A DNA stretch of 64,000 bases from Monodelphis domestica (taxonomy: Eukaryota > Chordata > Mammalia > Didelphimorphia > Didelphidae), in NCBI RefSeq assembly GCF_027887165.1, contig NC_077228.1, positions 185,591,643 to 185,655,642 on the forward strand, in the 5' to 3' direction. Below the pieces are notes generated by a model. The model was not told where the DNA came from and made no database searches. It saw nothing but the letters and a program-made list of their open reading frames with translations. Positions 1-11,094 of the stretch are shown here, in pieces (the first letter of the stretch is position 1; each line of letters starts with the position of its first letter). A program made the translations under genes and the position numbers.

Positions 1-410
1 CTGTGTACAAAGTTTTCCAGTTCACTCTACATCAGTCCATGTAGGTCTTTCCAGCTCTTTCTGAAATCATCCAGCCCACATTCCTTACAATCAATAGTAT
101 TCGATGACCACAATTTGTTCAGCCATTCCTCAGTTGCAGGGCATCTCCTTAATTTCCAATTCCCTCGAATTCCATGCCACCACAAAAAGAGCTTCTATAA
201 ATATTTGTGAACAATTAGATTCCCCTCCCACTTTTTAAAAAAATCTTTTTGGGATACAGATCTAGAAGCAGTATTACAGGATCAAAAGGTGCACACAGTA
301 TTTTAACCCTTTGGGCATAGTTCCAAATTGTCCTTCAGAATGGTTGGATCAGCTTACAACTCTACCAACAATGCTGAGGTTCCTTCTTGATTTGGATCTG
401 TAATTTTTTG
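1..410 (-). mobile_element. L1 ORF2 3' remnant, cut by window edge
   Basis: In reverse complement this resembles the ORF2 end of the L1 at 60.3-62.5 kb. For example 'gcatagttccaaattgtcc' at about 315-340 corresponds to the 'ggcaatttggaactatgc' segment at 62107. It is heavily diverged and non-coding. Confidence 0.75.
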
Positions 411-1205
411 AGATTTAAGTCTGGCCTCTGGTACTGAATGGTTGTATGTCCTTGACTCAAACTCAGAATTCTTAAGCAACTAAGAGTACAAAACTGCAGG
501 AAAGGTATGAACTTTAATTGGAAGAGAAAGTCTCTGACTCTCTACACTATTAAAATTACAAGTGGAACCTGTCCTTATTTTACTTTAGTTTTTGCTATTT
601 TTCACATTTGTCAGGAGGAGAGGGGTCAGGACCTTTTACAGCGCATATGTTTGGGAGTATCAAAGGAGCCATGGCCATACTGAGCTGCTCACCTATCCAT
701 TAATGACTTCCCCAGTCTCAATGACAGCTTTGGTGTTTTAACTCTAACAAAGTCTGGCCAGTCTGAAACCAAAAGGGAAGCATTTGTCTATGACAACTCA
801 CATTTCTGGCAAGAAAAATCCTGAATAAGCAGCAACTAATAAATCTGCCCCCAAAGGGAGGCGAACCTAACTCTGGTGAGCCACAGAGACAGATATTAAA
901 TGTAAACTTGTTTCTTACAGAAGGTGAGATTTAATTACTGAGAATGTATGTCAGGCCTCATTCACAGCTATGCATTGATCCAACAATATTGTTTCTCTTC
1001 ACCCCAGAGATGGTAGAAGGGGAAAGCTGAGACCTACAAAGAATTTTCATAATGGATACAAAGCAAGAGGAAACCTCTACCAAGAAACTGAAGGGCAAAA
1101 AGGTAAATGCATTTGAATTCCAGATGTCTTTGTTTTCTGGACTTCTTAAAGGGTTCATTGATATTCTCACGAGTTGTCTGAAGTCTTCCAGTTCCTCACA
1201 CAAGT
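411..1205. other. Stretch with no recognised feature
   Basis: I recognise no repeat family, exon or RNA gene here. Short ORFs near 958-1243 on both strands look like chance frames. Confidence 0.5.
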
Positions 1206-1209
1206 CATC

Positions 1210-1535
1210 CCACCTCTTCACCTTTGCCCAGGCTGCATCCTGACTAGAATGTTCTCCCTTTTCACCTTTGCCTCCATTGATGCCCAGTTTTATTTAAAGA
1301 TCAGGAAGTACCACTTGAAGCCATTCTTGAATCCCCCTATCCCCAGGAATTGGTGTTTCCCCCTGCCCTCACCATTATCTTGTAATTATTCTAAATGCAT
1401 TCTTTATTTACTTACAGTTGTAGATGTTGTTTCCCCTGATGGAATGTAAGCTCTTTTTGAGGGCAGGGATTGTTTCATGCTCTTCCAACACAGTGGTCTC
1501 ACCTGGTTGGCAGTTAATATGTGCTTAAAAATGGG
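1210..1535 (+). mobile_element. L2 3' end remnant
   Basis: It carries the old mammalian L2 3' landmark 'gaatgtaagctctttttgag' followed by a gcagggattgttt phrase and a worn tail ('cagttaatatgtgctt'). Confidence 0.65.
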
Positions 1536-1550
1536 AAAATTTTGCTTATA

Positions 1551-1703
1551 TCCTTCTTTCCTTCCTCCTTCCTTTTCCCTTTCTTCCTTTCTTCCTTCCT
1601 TCCCTCCCTTACTTTGTTCCTTCATTCCTTCCTTCCTTCGTTCCTTCCTTTTTTTCTTCTTTCCTCCCTCCCTCCCTCCCTTTCTACTCTCTTGTCCTCT
1701 CCT
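1551..1703. repeat. Degenerate (TTCC)n/(TTCT)n pyrimidine tract
   Basis: This is an almost pure C/T plus strand, built of impure CCTT units. The apparent ORFs here (KEGRKE- or SFLPSFL-type) are translations of the repeat. Confidence 0.9.
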
Positions 1704-1837
1704 TTCTTCATCAGTGTGACAAAACTCTGGAATGGTCACTAAGAGTGATTATGGTATAGAAGAAATTTCCACTTCATGTATGAATGACCTTTAAGATTAC
1801 TTTTATGATCTTATGACATATGGAATTCTAAGGGGCA

Positions 1838-1985
1838 CAGGCTGCTTGGTATCATAGAAAGTACACAGGTTGGACCCGGAATCAGGAGCCCTGGTTCAAA
1901 TCCCAGTGCTAGCTAGTTGAGTGCATTGGGTAATATTTAAACTCCTTCCATCTTGATGTCTTCTCTGGAAAATGAAGATGACACA
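1838..1985 (+). mobile_element. MIR-class SINE remnant
   Basis: It has the MIR core 'ggttcaaatcccagtgctag' and a worn 'tctggaaaatgaagatga' segment. Confidence 0.6.
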
Positions 1986-2190
1986 TAGAAGACAACGTGA
2001 TTGAGGGGAAAGAGTGATTGATTTGGAGTCAATGGACCTAACTTTGAATCCTGGCTTTGTCATTTATTGGAGGGTGATTTTGAGCAAGTCACAGAATCTA
2101 TGTGGGACTCAGTTTCCTCAATTCTGAAATGAAAATTTAGACTAGATGACCTGAGTACCCTTCTGGTTCTAGATTATAATCTCATGGGGT
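1986..2190 (+). mobile_element. MIR/THER1-type SINE
   Basis: The order of landmarks is 'ttgaatcctggctttgtc', 'gagcaagtcacagaatct', 'ctcagtttcctcaattct', then 'gactagatgacctgagtac' and 'ttctggttctagatt', as in the MIR-related therian SINEs. Confidence 0.65.
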
Positions 2191-2544
2191 TTGGGGGAGG
2201 AAAATGCTTGGTAAACCTAGAGTGCCTTAGAAATGCTATTTTTGGTACATAATGATTAAAGGCATGTGAGCTATTATTATTACATCCTTGGAGACCATCA
2301 AGAAGCAAATATATAACTACCTCACTTGGATGGTTCAGAAATTGATCTGCCTGAAAGCAGGGGACTAGACCACATGATCTCTCCAGGTCCCTGCTATGAT
2401 TCTTAATGAGTCTCAAAAGACATATTGCTAGGGAGTGATGAATTCACTGGAGTATGTTCATTCTCTTAAAACTCTTTAGAATTTACTACATTAAATACGA
2501 CAGACATAGATGTCCCTTAATAACAATCACTGGAAAGTTAGTGT

Positions 2545-2655
2545 AGTCCGTCTTAGAATAAAGGAAGTCTGGGTTCAAATCCTACCTTTAAAAAAAATCA
2601 TATCTATGTTCCTTGGGCAAGACATTTAACTGTTGATGTCTTAGAGAATTCTTCA
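2545..2655 (+). mobile_element. SINE remnant
   Basis: A 'gtctgggttcaaatccta' core and 'cttgggcaagacatttaact' are recognisable. The family is unclear. Confidence 0.5.
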
Positions 2656-2755
2656 AGCCTATATGACTTTTATGGTAGGTGCCAATCGGCAATGATAGAA
2701 GGAATTTCCTTACTGGAAGTATTTCACACCAGTGAAATCACAGATCTGCTCCAAA

Positions 2756-2915
2756 TGCAATAATAAATGGCACATATTACATTTGAAAGTTTGCAGGACA
2801 CTTAGCACATGTTTCCTCACTTGACCCTCACACCAACCCTGGGAGGAAGGTGCTGCAAGTATTATTACCCCTATTTTATGGGTGAGAAAACAGAGGATTA
2901 GGCATGAGAAGATTT
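2756..2915 (-). mobile_element. MIR-class SINE remnant
   Basis: In plus orientation it shows the reverse MIR pattern: 'tgaccctcacaccaaccctg', 'ggaggaaggtgctgcaag', 'ttatgggtgagaaaacagag'. Confidence 0.65.
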
Positions 2916-3009
2916 GTTTTTTAATATGTTGAATTCTTTTTATACTTGGGTTTTGAATTAGAGGCTCAGCTCCTTTCCTTGACATCTGTACTCATCCCTT
3001 TGTTCCTAG

Positions 3010-3420
3010 GAATTTAGAGGAATGCCCCAGGCTTGGAGCCTGGTATTAGATAGAAAGGGAGATTCAGAGATCTGTCCAGCTCAGTAAAGAAGAACCAACT
3101 TATGCCAGATGCTCCTGCCTGCAGCAAAACCAACTCCTTCAGTTTCTCATTGAGAAGCATTACAGAAGGTCAATCTTGCCTGGGCAGAATTCAACTTCTT
3201 CCCCCTAGTAGTTTGGGGACAGGAAACCAGGATGCAATTGCCAAAATCACTGAGGGGATGGGGAGTGGTTGAGAGCACTGAAGGACCACCTCCTCATTGG
3301 TTATTCACCACTTAGAGACATCTTGGGATATCCAAGGGAGAGGCTGAATAATGAGCTCCCAAACTGTATTTAGGGAACTGCAGGTAGAAAGTTGGGAATC
3401 TTTGATTACTGAGAGGATTA
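3010..3420. other. Stretch with no recognised feature
   Basis: I see no recognisable repeat or coding signal between the flanking MIR remnants. Confidence 0.45.
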
Positions 3421-3489
3421 ATTTTTTGGTTATTGATCACTGAATCAATCAACAAATTAATTTTCTTACCCAGAAGCCAGTCTCTCAAA

Positions 3490-3741
3490 AATTTTAATCA
3501 TAACTTCCAGTAAGTGTCAAAGGCAGGATTTGAACAACCCTGTTCTTAACTCCAGATCCAACAAACGGTCACACTATATTGTGTTTCCTCTTAAAGTTTT
3601 TTCTTAGACTACATAATATAATGACTATGATAGATTGTGAGCTGTCTGAGGTCAGGAACTGTTTCTGCTTTTCTTTGTACCCCTAACATTTAGCACATTG
3701 CCTGGAGCCTAGTAAGTCTTTAATAAATGGTTGTTGATTTT
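3490..3741. mobile_element. MIR remnant (-) followed by L2 3' end (+)
   Basis: Positions 3500-3600 contain 'ggcaggatttgaaca' and 'cttaactccagatcc' (reverse MIR). Positions 3625-3741 carry an L2 tail with 'gcctggagcctagtaagtct' and 'ttaataaatggttgttga'. Confidence 0.6.
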
Positions 3742-3825
3742 ATTCAAAGTAGTTAATCTAATGACCTTCACAGGAAAAGCTGCTATTCGAATAAATGCAA
3801 GGAAATGAAGAAATTGCCTCAGTGG

Positions 3826-4345
3826 TGGGGACAACCAGGTGGCGCAATGCCTAGAGTGCTAGACCTAGAGTTGGGAAGTCCTATTCAGTGGTTTCAGTTG
3901 TTTGACTCTTCATGAACCCATTTGGGATTTTCTTGGCAATGACACTGGATTGGTTTGCCATTTTCTTCTCCAGCTCATTTTTACTGATGAAGAAACTGGA
4001 ACAAACTGGGTTAAAGTGACTTGCCTGGAGTCACATGGCTAGTAAAGTGTCTGAGGCCAGATTTGAACTCGGGAAGATGCTCTTCCTGACTCCATACCCA
4101 GGGCTCTATGCACTGCTCCAGTAGAGCCAGGAAGACTTGAGTTTAAATCTAGCCTCAGACACCTAGTAATTGTGTGACCCTGGGCAACTCACTTAATCTC
4201 TTTTTACCTTAGTTTTCTCAACTGTAAAATGGGGATGATAATAATAGCACCTACCTCACAGAGTTGTCATAAAGGCCAAATAAAATATTTGTTAAAGGGT
4301 TTAGTACAGTGGCCAACACATAGTCAGTACGTAAAAATGCTTATT
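3826..4345 (+). mobile_element. MIR-class SINE split by an inverted Mar1 SINE
   Basis: The outer element runs plus, 3826-3883 then 4122-4345, with 'gtgaccctgggcaactcact' and the 3' end 'gtacagtggccaacacatag'. The break joins 'agagttgggaag' with 'agagccaggaag', a diverged target duplication. The inner element is listed separately. Confidence 0.75.
3884..4121 (-). mobile_element. Mar1-type CORE-SINE nested in a MIR-class SINE
   Basis: In plus orientation it begins with the reversed RTE-like tail ('ggtttcagttgtttgactc', 'catttgggattttcttggc'). The reversed CORE and tRNA-related head follow, ending near 'gggctctatgcactgctcc'. Confidence 0.8.
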
Positions 4346-4785
4346 CCCTTCTTTCCTACTCCCCTGACCCGCCAAGCCGGGCCATGGAAAGGGTGCTAGC
4401 CCACAAAAATATGTATTCACATTTGATTTTATTTCTTCCAAGATTCTATCATAGAAAGCTTGAACTATGATGTATTTATCTTCAGTTCGCTTTCTTATCC
4501 ATCATCTTTTTTTCCCCTTTTTCCATTCCTTCTCCCAACCTGCCATTTTGCTGATAAAAGATTAATTTCTTCCCAGTGAAAAAGAACAGCCAGATAATTG
4601 CAGTAGGCTTTGTTACAGCAGGGGAAAATTCCCCACCTTTAAAACACTGTGGCAAGGCGCTATTCCCTTGTACCAAATCAATTCTACAGTGGCACATGAT
4701 TAATTATTCTCAGCTTCGATGCTTTCTTCTTCCTTGAAGCACATGCTCGGTATTTTGCGGCAATTCATCTTTTGGGCTTTATTAT
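4346..4785. other. Stretch with no recognised feature
   Basis: No repeat or exon is recognised. The end of the stretch (about 4690-4790) contains homeodomain-like 'attaattatt' and is low in obvious repeat sequence. Confidence 0.45.
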
Positions 4786-5200
4786 CTACTCTTTATCCGG
4801 CCTGCACTGGAGCAATTGCTTCCTAATTGGTCTCCCTCCACCCGCTGCCAGATTTACATTCCGGAGCTCGGGGCCGGCAGTGTCATTCCACGTCTCAGGA
4901 AGATTCAGCGGCTCTCTCTTCCTTCTCCGATTAAATGCGAGCTCCTTGTTGGACGTGTGGAGCCCCGGAAATCCAATTCCAGTCCACCTCTGTCCTCCCC
5001 AACACTGGCTTCTGGCGTGCTCCACTTTCCGGCCAGGATGACCCATTTGCTGCTCCCCACACGTGCCATCCCTCGGCTCCCTTGTGTGCCCTTCATGGAG
5101 GGACGCTCTTCCCTCTCACCTCCCTCCTGGGAAGTCGGATCCGCCCAGCTGGTCACTATCCTACCTTCCTTGGAAAGGGATCTGCATCCGCTCCATACCC
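4786..5200 (+). mobile_element. GC- and CpG-rich L2 ORF2/3' region remnant
   Basis: The order of phrases follows the L2 3' half: 'aattggtctccctccaccc', then a 'gtcattcc' block, 'attaaatgcgagctcc', 'cccaacactgg' and 'ctcacctccctcctggg'. It is unusually rich in CG dinucleotides, which opens overlapping chance ORFs on both strands. I do not regard these as genes. Confidence 0.55.
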
Positions 5201-5202
5201 TT

Positions 5203-5365
5203 TTTTAAACCCCTTACTTGCTGTCTTAGTGATAGCTGTAAGACAGAAGGACCTGGGCTGGGCCAACAGGATGAAGTGACCTGCCCAGAGTCACACAGAG
5301 ATTTGAACCCAGGACGTCCAGGCTCATGGCTGGCGCCCTATCCACTGCACCATCTAGCTTGTCCT
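5203..5365 (-). mobile_element. tRNA-derived marsupial SINE (WALLSI/SINE1-like)
   Basis: In plus orientation it opens with a T-run and 'aaccccttacttgctgtc'. It continues through 'agtcacacagagatttgaac' and ends 'gcgccctatccactgcacca'. Confidence 0.8.
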
Positions 5366-5504
5366 GTGCATATTTTTAAAGCCAGTCTTGCAGGCAGGAA
5401 GCCCTAGATCTGAGCAGGGCATCTTCCACATAATGGCTGTGATCCTGACCGAGTCATTTAACCATTCTTTTACAATTATGAATGGCAGAGAAATCCCTGC
5501 ATTG

Positions 5505-5765
5505 AGGGTAGCGAGGTGACCTATGCTGGGCAGGGGGGTGGGTGGTGGTGGTGGTGGGGGGGACCTGAATTTATAATCCTACCTCAGAGACTTATTAACT
5601 ATCTAACTTTGGGTCAGTGGCTTCATGTCTGTCTCAGTTTCCTCCACTGTAAAATGGGGATGAAAATAGCACCCACCTCACAGGGCTGTTGTGAGGATTA
5701 AATAATTGTAAATACTAGGCCTAGTGCCTGGTACAGGGTAGGCATTAAATAAGCACTTGTTTCTT
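5505..5765 (+). mobile_element. MIR-class SINE with internal G-tract
   Basis: It contains 'ctgtaaaatggggatgaaaa', 'cagggctgttgtgaggatta' and the L2/MIR-like tail 'gtgcctggtacagggtaggc'. Positions 5524-5561 form a G-rich run (GGGGGG..GGG..GGTGGTGG..GGGGGGG). Confidence 0.75.
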
Positions 5766-5931
5766 TTATTTCTTCCTGCACTGGTAGAAGAAACTCCTTA
5801 CTTGGAATCCCCTTCATCTAGGACTGTCCAGCCCTTATTCCTAGTTTGTATTTCTTTATTGGTTTACCCAGATTTCCCTTCTAGCAGAATATTAGCTTCT
5901 TGATGACAAGGACTGTTTTCCCCAGACATTT

Positions 5932-6098
5932 ATGAGCTGTGTGACCCTGGGCAAGTCACTTAATCCCTTTTGCCTCAGTTTCCTCATCTGTGAAATGAGC
6001 TGGAGAAGCAAATGGCAAACCCCTTGATGAAGTCTGCCAAGAAAACCCCAAAATAGAGTCACAGAGAGTTGGAGACAACTGAAATGTCTGAACACATG
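5932..6098 (+). mobile_element. Mar1-type CORE-SINE, 5'-truncated
   Basis: It begins at 'gagctgtgtgaccctgggca', runs through 'gagctggagaagcaaatggc' and ends with the RTE-like tail 'gagttggagacaactgaaat'. Confidence 0.85.
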
Positions 6099-6250
6099 AT
6101 TATTACACTGAGTTTAAGGGTGCCAACTCCAGAGTCAGAGGCTCTGGGTTCAAATCCCATCTCTGATGTTCCCCAGGGGTTTGGCCTCAGACAAGTTATT
6201 CGACCTCTTTGGGTCCCCACTTCTAGTGGGACAGCAGGTGGTCTGCGAGG
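6099..6250 (+). mobile_element. MIR-class SINE remnant
   Basis: It carries 'actccagagtcagaggctct' and 'gggttcaaatcccatctctg', followed by a worn 'cctcagacaagttattcgac'. Confidence 0.65.
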
Positions 6251-8830
6251 TCACATTCACCCCTGAATCATTTTCATTCATTCAAATTTTAGGCAAACCC
6301 GAAATGTTTTGGTCTATGTTGCTATGACATAAACTTTGTAATGTTCATGCACAAACCTATGTAGCGTGGCCAGCATTTCAGAGGGAAAACAATTCTTCTC
6401 TTACAGAATCCCTGGGAAGGGCTAATGGTAACAGGTCAATCAACAAGCACTTACTAAACACTTGCTCTTTGCCAGGACCAGATAAAATAAACTTATTTAT
6501 AATACATCCATCTCCATTTAGATAACCATTGAGTCATTTTTCCTCCTTTGTCACAAGCAGATAAAGACAGATGATCTCAGCTCTCTCTGCCTGTCCTGAT
6601 TGGCCCAGATACTAAAACTTTTTCTTCCCCTCAACATAATTTTGTTAGATGTGGCACCCCCAAATCCACCTCCCCTCACCCCCCTCCCAAGCTCCTTGAG
6701 GACAAGGGCGATCTATTTTTTTTGTCTCTTTTTATGCAGTGGATGCATAACAAGTTTTCTGATTTTTTTCATCCTTTTCCTCTCCAAAACTAAACAATAC
6801 TTTTGTTTATATTGTGAAAGAGCAGAGAAGAAACCTGGAGCCAGGTTGATAGCAAGCCAAGATAACATTCCTCCAGTGGGCTCTACTTTGCTAGGGACCT
6901 GGAATCCCTACGATTAGAGGTGCATGTCCTGGGTCCTTTTTGCCATTGTCGCTGTTGTCAGCAACAGATGATCTTTTCCTTAGGATCAAATGAATAGTTT
7001 TCTTCCAACATTGCCATTCAGAACTGCTCTTATAGAGCCTTGACAGAGTACAGTTTAGGGGATGGAGACAGCCCGTTCAGGCTGAGCTAAAGAAAAACAT
7101 TTTCTGTGCCATCTTCTGCTCCAACTCACGTTGTACCCATCTATAGCAAAACTTAGAATTAAAAAGTTTTTTTTTTCCCCTGAAAGACTCAGTAACATAT
7201 GGATAACATAAAACTTTTATTTCTATTTAACCTAAGTAAGAATGTTGGCAGTTTACATTTGGGGAACTACAAATGGTAAAAGCCAACCAGCATGAATCTA
7301 ATATTTACAATATCTCCACTGGCCATCACACGTAAGCTTGTAGGCTGGAAGGGTGATGGCTATTTCCTGAAATTAAGGTCCATAGAATTTTCTCTTTCAA
7401 ATCTTGCTCAACCTTGCAAAAAGTATTAGGCAATAGCATCTTCCCACTGTTAAACGTTCATTTGGCTTTCTCCATCCCATACCTTCAGCAGGGGATTTCA
7501 TAATGATTTGCATGTTTACTTTTGAAACACTGGCATTTCATTTTGTAGAGAAAATAAAAAGATGCCTCTTCTAGGAGAAATGAGATAATGTTTCCTCAAG
7601 GGAAGATTATAAAAACTTTGCTAAGAGCTTTTGAAGCTTTCTACACACTTGACAAAGCCATCTTTTGGTTTTGACAGCTGTTCTTCCAAAATTGTAAATG
7701 TTATTGGAGGGACTCTTTGTTAGGATATGTTACTTTTGGTTTCCTCCTTAAGGATGGGACCATACAAGGATGTTCTGGAACAATTTAAAGACAAAAGGCC
7801 TACTGAGAGTTCTTCCGAAGTGACAATTCTGATTTCATAAACTGCTTATTTTGCAAACTGGCCCATTAAATCATAAATGTTGGTAGAAAGAAAGCAATAC
7901 AAACAATGACTATGCTGATGAAAATATAAAGAACAACAAAATAACTGAACCCGAATGGAGAGAAATGACAAAGAATAAGGTTGGCCCCAAAGAAGAAGCA
8001 CGTGAAGACATTCCCTTCTGGTGTTTCTTTGAAGAGCTGCAAGTCCCCATGTGTGGTATACTGCTTGTAAAGTCTGATTTCTTTTCAACACACTGATTGG
8101 TTTTGTGCAACAATTTTTCTTATTTCTTTTAAAAAATTATTTACATTATAAAGGCTAGTCATCTAGGAGGGGGAAGAGGGCAAGAGGAAATAAAAGAGGG
8201 AAAAAAGAGGGCAATAGAAATAAAAATACCAATAAAAATCCATTAAAATTTTTGCACAGAGAGATAGATCTATTATTAGGTTCATTCCATAGTTGGGAAA
8301 TGGAGGTACCAAAGGACTTGAGTTACTTAAAACTTATAGTGGTTCAGACACTCTCTTTTACTCCTCCCAAATAGTCTCTATGGATTGCTTGGATCAAATA
8401 CCATCCACGGTATATCTTTATTAAAAATTTAGTTCCCTGAACTTTGAAAGAGAAAGAGACCCCCCCCCCATTCTTGGATTGACAATCCTCAATTGGGTAC
8501 ACTATGGTTAATCATTGAAAATGAAAAAGCTTTATCATACTTGTCAGCATTAATTTGAAAATGCGAGTAATTTTCCCTACCCCAAAAGGAAAAAGTCAAG
8601 GAATAGGGGAGTACTTGGGTTGTCCTTCCCAATGTCAGTGGCTGCCCTCAGTCAAATTCAAGGCTGAGGTTGCTTGTTAAAAAAATTTGATAGAAAACTC
8701 AGATTTCTCCACTCTAAAATCTGTGTGAAGACCAAAAGAGAGCTACAGTTTTTGTTGTACTCACAGGATTACATCTCCACCTCTACTCACACCCAGGAAG
8801 AAGATAATAGGAAAAAAGTCAAACACCACT
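6251..8830. other. Mostly unassigned flank; no gene seen
   Basis: There are faint L2 traces (about 6420-6480 and 6690-6730). Positions 8100-8260 are A/G-rich, possibly a reversed L1 tail. A C10 run lies at 8461-8470. Overlapping minus ORFs of 67-81 residues at 7846-8113 show no recognisable domain. Confidence 0.45.
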
Positions 8831-8834
8831 GGAG

Positions 8835-9155
8835 TGTGAGTCAACAGGTCTGGATTCTATTCCTGGCTCTATGGCTGTCATTGTTTGACCTTGGACAAGT
8901 CACTTAACTTTGGGATCTCAGGTGATCTCTTAAAGGAAGGGAATAAGCATTTGAGAGCTCTTTGGATCCTCACAACACACCTGGGAGGGAGGTGCTATTA
9001 TTACCCCCATTTTACTATTGAGAAAATGGGGGCAAGCAGCCTTCAGGTGACTTGCCAGGGTCATCCAGTATCTGAGGTGGCATTTGAACTCGTCTATCCT
9101 GACTCCAGGAATGGGGCTCTATCCACTGCGTCATCTCGCTGCCTCTGTCCTGAAG
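8835..9155. mobile_element. MIR (+) fragment abutting MIR-class (-) SINE
   Basis: Positions 8835-8945 read plus ('cttggacaagtcacttaact'). Positions 8946-9155 read reversed: 'ggatcctcacaacacacctg', 'gggaggtgctattattaccc', 'ggctctatccactgcgtcat'. Confidence 0.7.
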
Positions 9156-9242
9156 ATCTTCTCTGTCTCTATCATCCCTAAGACGTGCACTTTTCATATA
9201 TGAAGCCCTCTCAAGGTATGGAGTTAATATTGGGTCCCCCCT

Positions 9243-9424
9243 CCTTTTTTTTTTGGTTAAACCCTTACTTTTTGCCTTAGAATCAATACTGTGTATTGTG
9301 TTCCAAAGCAGAAGAGCCATGAGGGTTAGGCAATGAGGGTCAAGTGACTTGGCCAGGCTCCCCCAGCTAGGAAGTGCCCCTCAAGGCTTGGCTCTCCGTC
9401 CACTGAGCCACCCAGCTGCCCCCA
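9243..9424 (-). mobile_element. tRNA-derived marsupial SINE (WALLSI/SINE1-like)
   Basis: It starts with T9 and 'aaacccttactttttgcctt' and ends with the reversed head 'ctgagccacccagctgcccc'. It is close to full length. Confidence 0.88.
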
Positions 9425-9589
9425 AACATTGGGTTCATAAAGGACCCACCATTAGAGTGCAAGTCCTTTTAGGTCCCAGTAAACCAGGAAAAAGCTTACA
9501 TCATTAGCCAATGATCTTATAGGCAAGTGCACCGCCAGCAGACTTACTGTCTCTGATGATCACCACCAACAGGTTGGCCATCGTGAACC

Positions 9590-9728
9590 TCCACACCTAT
9601 AACTACATTTATATCTACATTTATATTTGTTTTTGCTCTGTAACTCTACCTGCATCTGTATGTGTATTTATAACTATGTTTATATCTACATATTATAAAC
9701 GATGTTTATTTCTATATGTGTTTATAAA
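9590..9728. repeat. Degenerate TTTATATCTACA-type tandem tract
   Basis: Imperfect repeats of 'aactacatttatatctac' and 'tttataactatgtttata' run up to the Mar1 SINE that follows. AT content is very high. Confidence 0.65.
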
Positions 9729-9729
9729 T

Positions 9730-9985
9730 AGGGGGCACCTGGGTGATGCTCCAGATAAAGTGGCTGCTGTGAGAAAGACTCCACTTCCTGAGTTCAAATC
9801 TGGACTCAGACACTTCCTAGTGGTGTGACCCTGTACAAGTCACTTATCCCTGTTGGCCTCAGTTTCCTCATCTGTCAAATGAGCTGGAGAAGGTAATGGC
9901 AAACCACTCTGGTATCTTTGTCAATAAAACTCCAAATGGGGTCCGGAAGAGTTGGACCTGATTGAAAAAAGACCAAACAACAAAC
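9730..9985 (+). mobile_element. Full-length Mar1-type CORE-SINE
   Basis: Head 'gggggcacctgggtgatgct', core 'cctcagtttcctcatctgtc', and tail 'gaagagttggacctgattga' followed by caacaa repeats. Confidence 0.88.
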
Positions 9986-10069
9986 GCTTATATTTGCTCT
10001 TTCTATCTGCTTCTATTTCTCCAGATATACTTACATAAGGGTCCAAATATATTTCTATATGGATTATAG

Positions 10070-10372
10070 TTTTAGACCCCAAAAGGTTCTCAGAGAGCAT
10101 CTATTACTCCACGTCTCCCCAGCTAGATTTTGTGGATGAAGTTGGGACCCAGAAAGATTCAGTGACTTGCGTAAGGTGCTCATGTTCATTTGCAATCCAG
10201 CCCTGGAACGTCAAGCTAAGCGAGATGCATGTGAAGACTAATGTTAAGTTGGAACCTGACTTGGGTTTTGGTTTCTGCTTCATCACTCATTAGTTGGTTA
10301 GTGAGCAAGTCATTTCCTTCTTTGGACCTCAGTTTCCTCATCTGTAAAATGGAGGTGTTGTCCTAAATCAGG
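10070..10372. mobile_element. MIR (-) remnant followed by MIR-class (+) SINE
   Basis: The first part reads reversed ('agtgacttgcgtaaggtgct'). The second has 'gagcaagtcatttccttctt' and 'cctcagtttcctcatctgta'. Confidence 0.6.
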
Positions 10373-10379
10373 GGTTCTG

Positions 10380-10413
<34 letters not shown>

Positions 10414-10560
10414 CCTCTTTGGCCACCTGTGAAATCTACAGACCCTTCTCAAAGTCATGTTTTTAAACTCAAGAAACAGAAAGCACAGGATCATAGAGAA
10501 AATCAATTATATTGAAATACAGTAATCAAAGTATTAAAAAAAAGTTTCATGGCTCACAGG
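10373..10560 (+). mobile_element. Small hAT-type DNA element with (GT)14
   Basis: It opens with 'caggggttctgaa', resembling CAGGGGTTCTTAAC termini. It is followed by (GT)14 at 10382-10410 and 'tcaattatattgaaatacag'. The same core occurs in the copy at 19465-19640. The right terminus is lost. Confidence 0.55.
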
Positions 10561-10765
10561 TTGCCATATAGTAGACATCTGATAAAATATTTATTGAACT
10601 GAATTACATATACATAGTTGTTTGCATGTTGTCTCCCTCTTTAGGTTGTACATTCCTTGAGAGCAGGGTCTATTTTCTGGCGTATTTATCTTTGCTTTTT
10701 TCTGTACTTTGTGTCTGGCACACAGTAGGTGCTCACAGATGCTTGTTCGCCTGACCTGATGGGGA
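10561..10765 (+). mobile_element. L2 3' end remnants (two pieces)
   Basis: An L2-like tail 'aaatatttattgaactga' precedes a second piece with 'tgtacattccttgagagcag' and 'tggcacacagtaggtgctca'. Confidence 0.7.
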
Positions 10766-10769
10766 CTAC

Positions 10770-11050
10770 AGTTGGAATCTTGCAGCATCGCAGAGCTTTA
10801 ATTATGATCGCCAATTGTCATTTTACTATGATGCAAATTTAGTAGAGATTTCTGGCTTGATGGAAGGCAGGCTAGAAACCAGGATTTTTTGCACTGCATG
10901 CCCGGATGCCTGTTAAGGCCTCACAGATTAAGGCTCCTATATCACTGTGAAACTGGTTTTAGAACAAAGCGGGTTAAGCATCTAAATATTCACTGCCTCT
11001 CTTTTTCATCTGGCGTTCTGCGGGTATGTATAATGTTTTCCCCTTTTATT
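10770..11050. promoter_or_regulatory. Repeat-free block resembling a conserved noncoding element
   Basis: There is no recognisable repeat. It contains clustered homeodomain- and POU-like motifs ('gctttaattatgatcgcc', 'tactatgatgcaaattta') and several undecayed CG dinucleotides. It lies 3' of STXBP4. The call is inference from texture only. Confidence 0.3.
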
Positions 11051-11094
11051 CCAGCGTGTTAGGAAGGAATGATTTGGAGCTTGAGATTCAGTAG

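Noticed and set aside
4772..5407. Six overlapping ORFs on both strands in a GC-rich patch
   Set aside because: The sequence order follows an L2 3' region and then a tRNA-derived SINE. There is no domain, start context or splice evidence.
7846..8113. Overlapping minus-strand ORFs of 67 and 81 residues, plus a third open frame lacking a start
   Set aside because: The hydrophobic composition follows from T-rich DNA. No known domain, splice context or homologue is recognised, and the length is within chance for AT-rich DNA.
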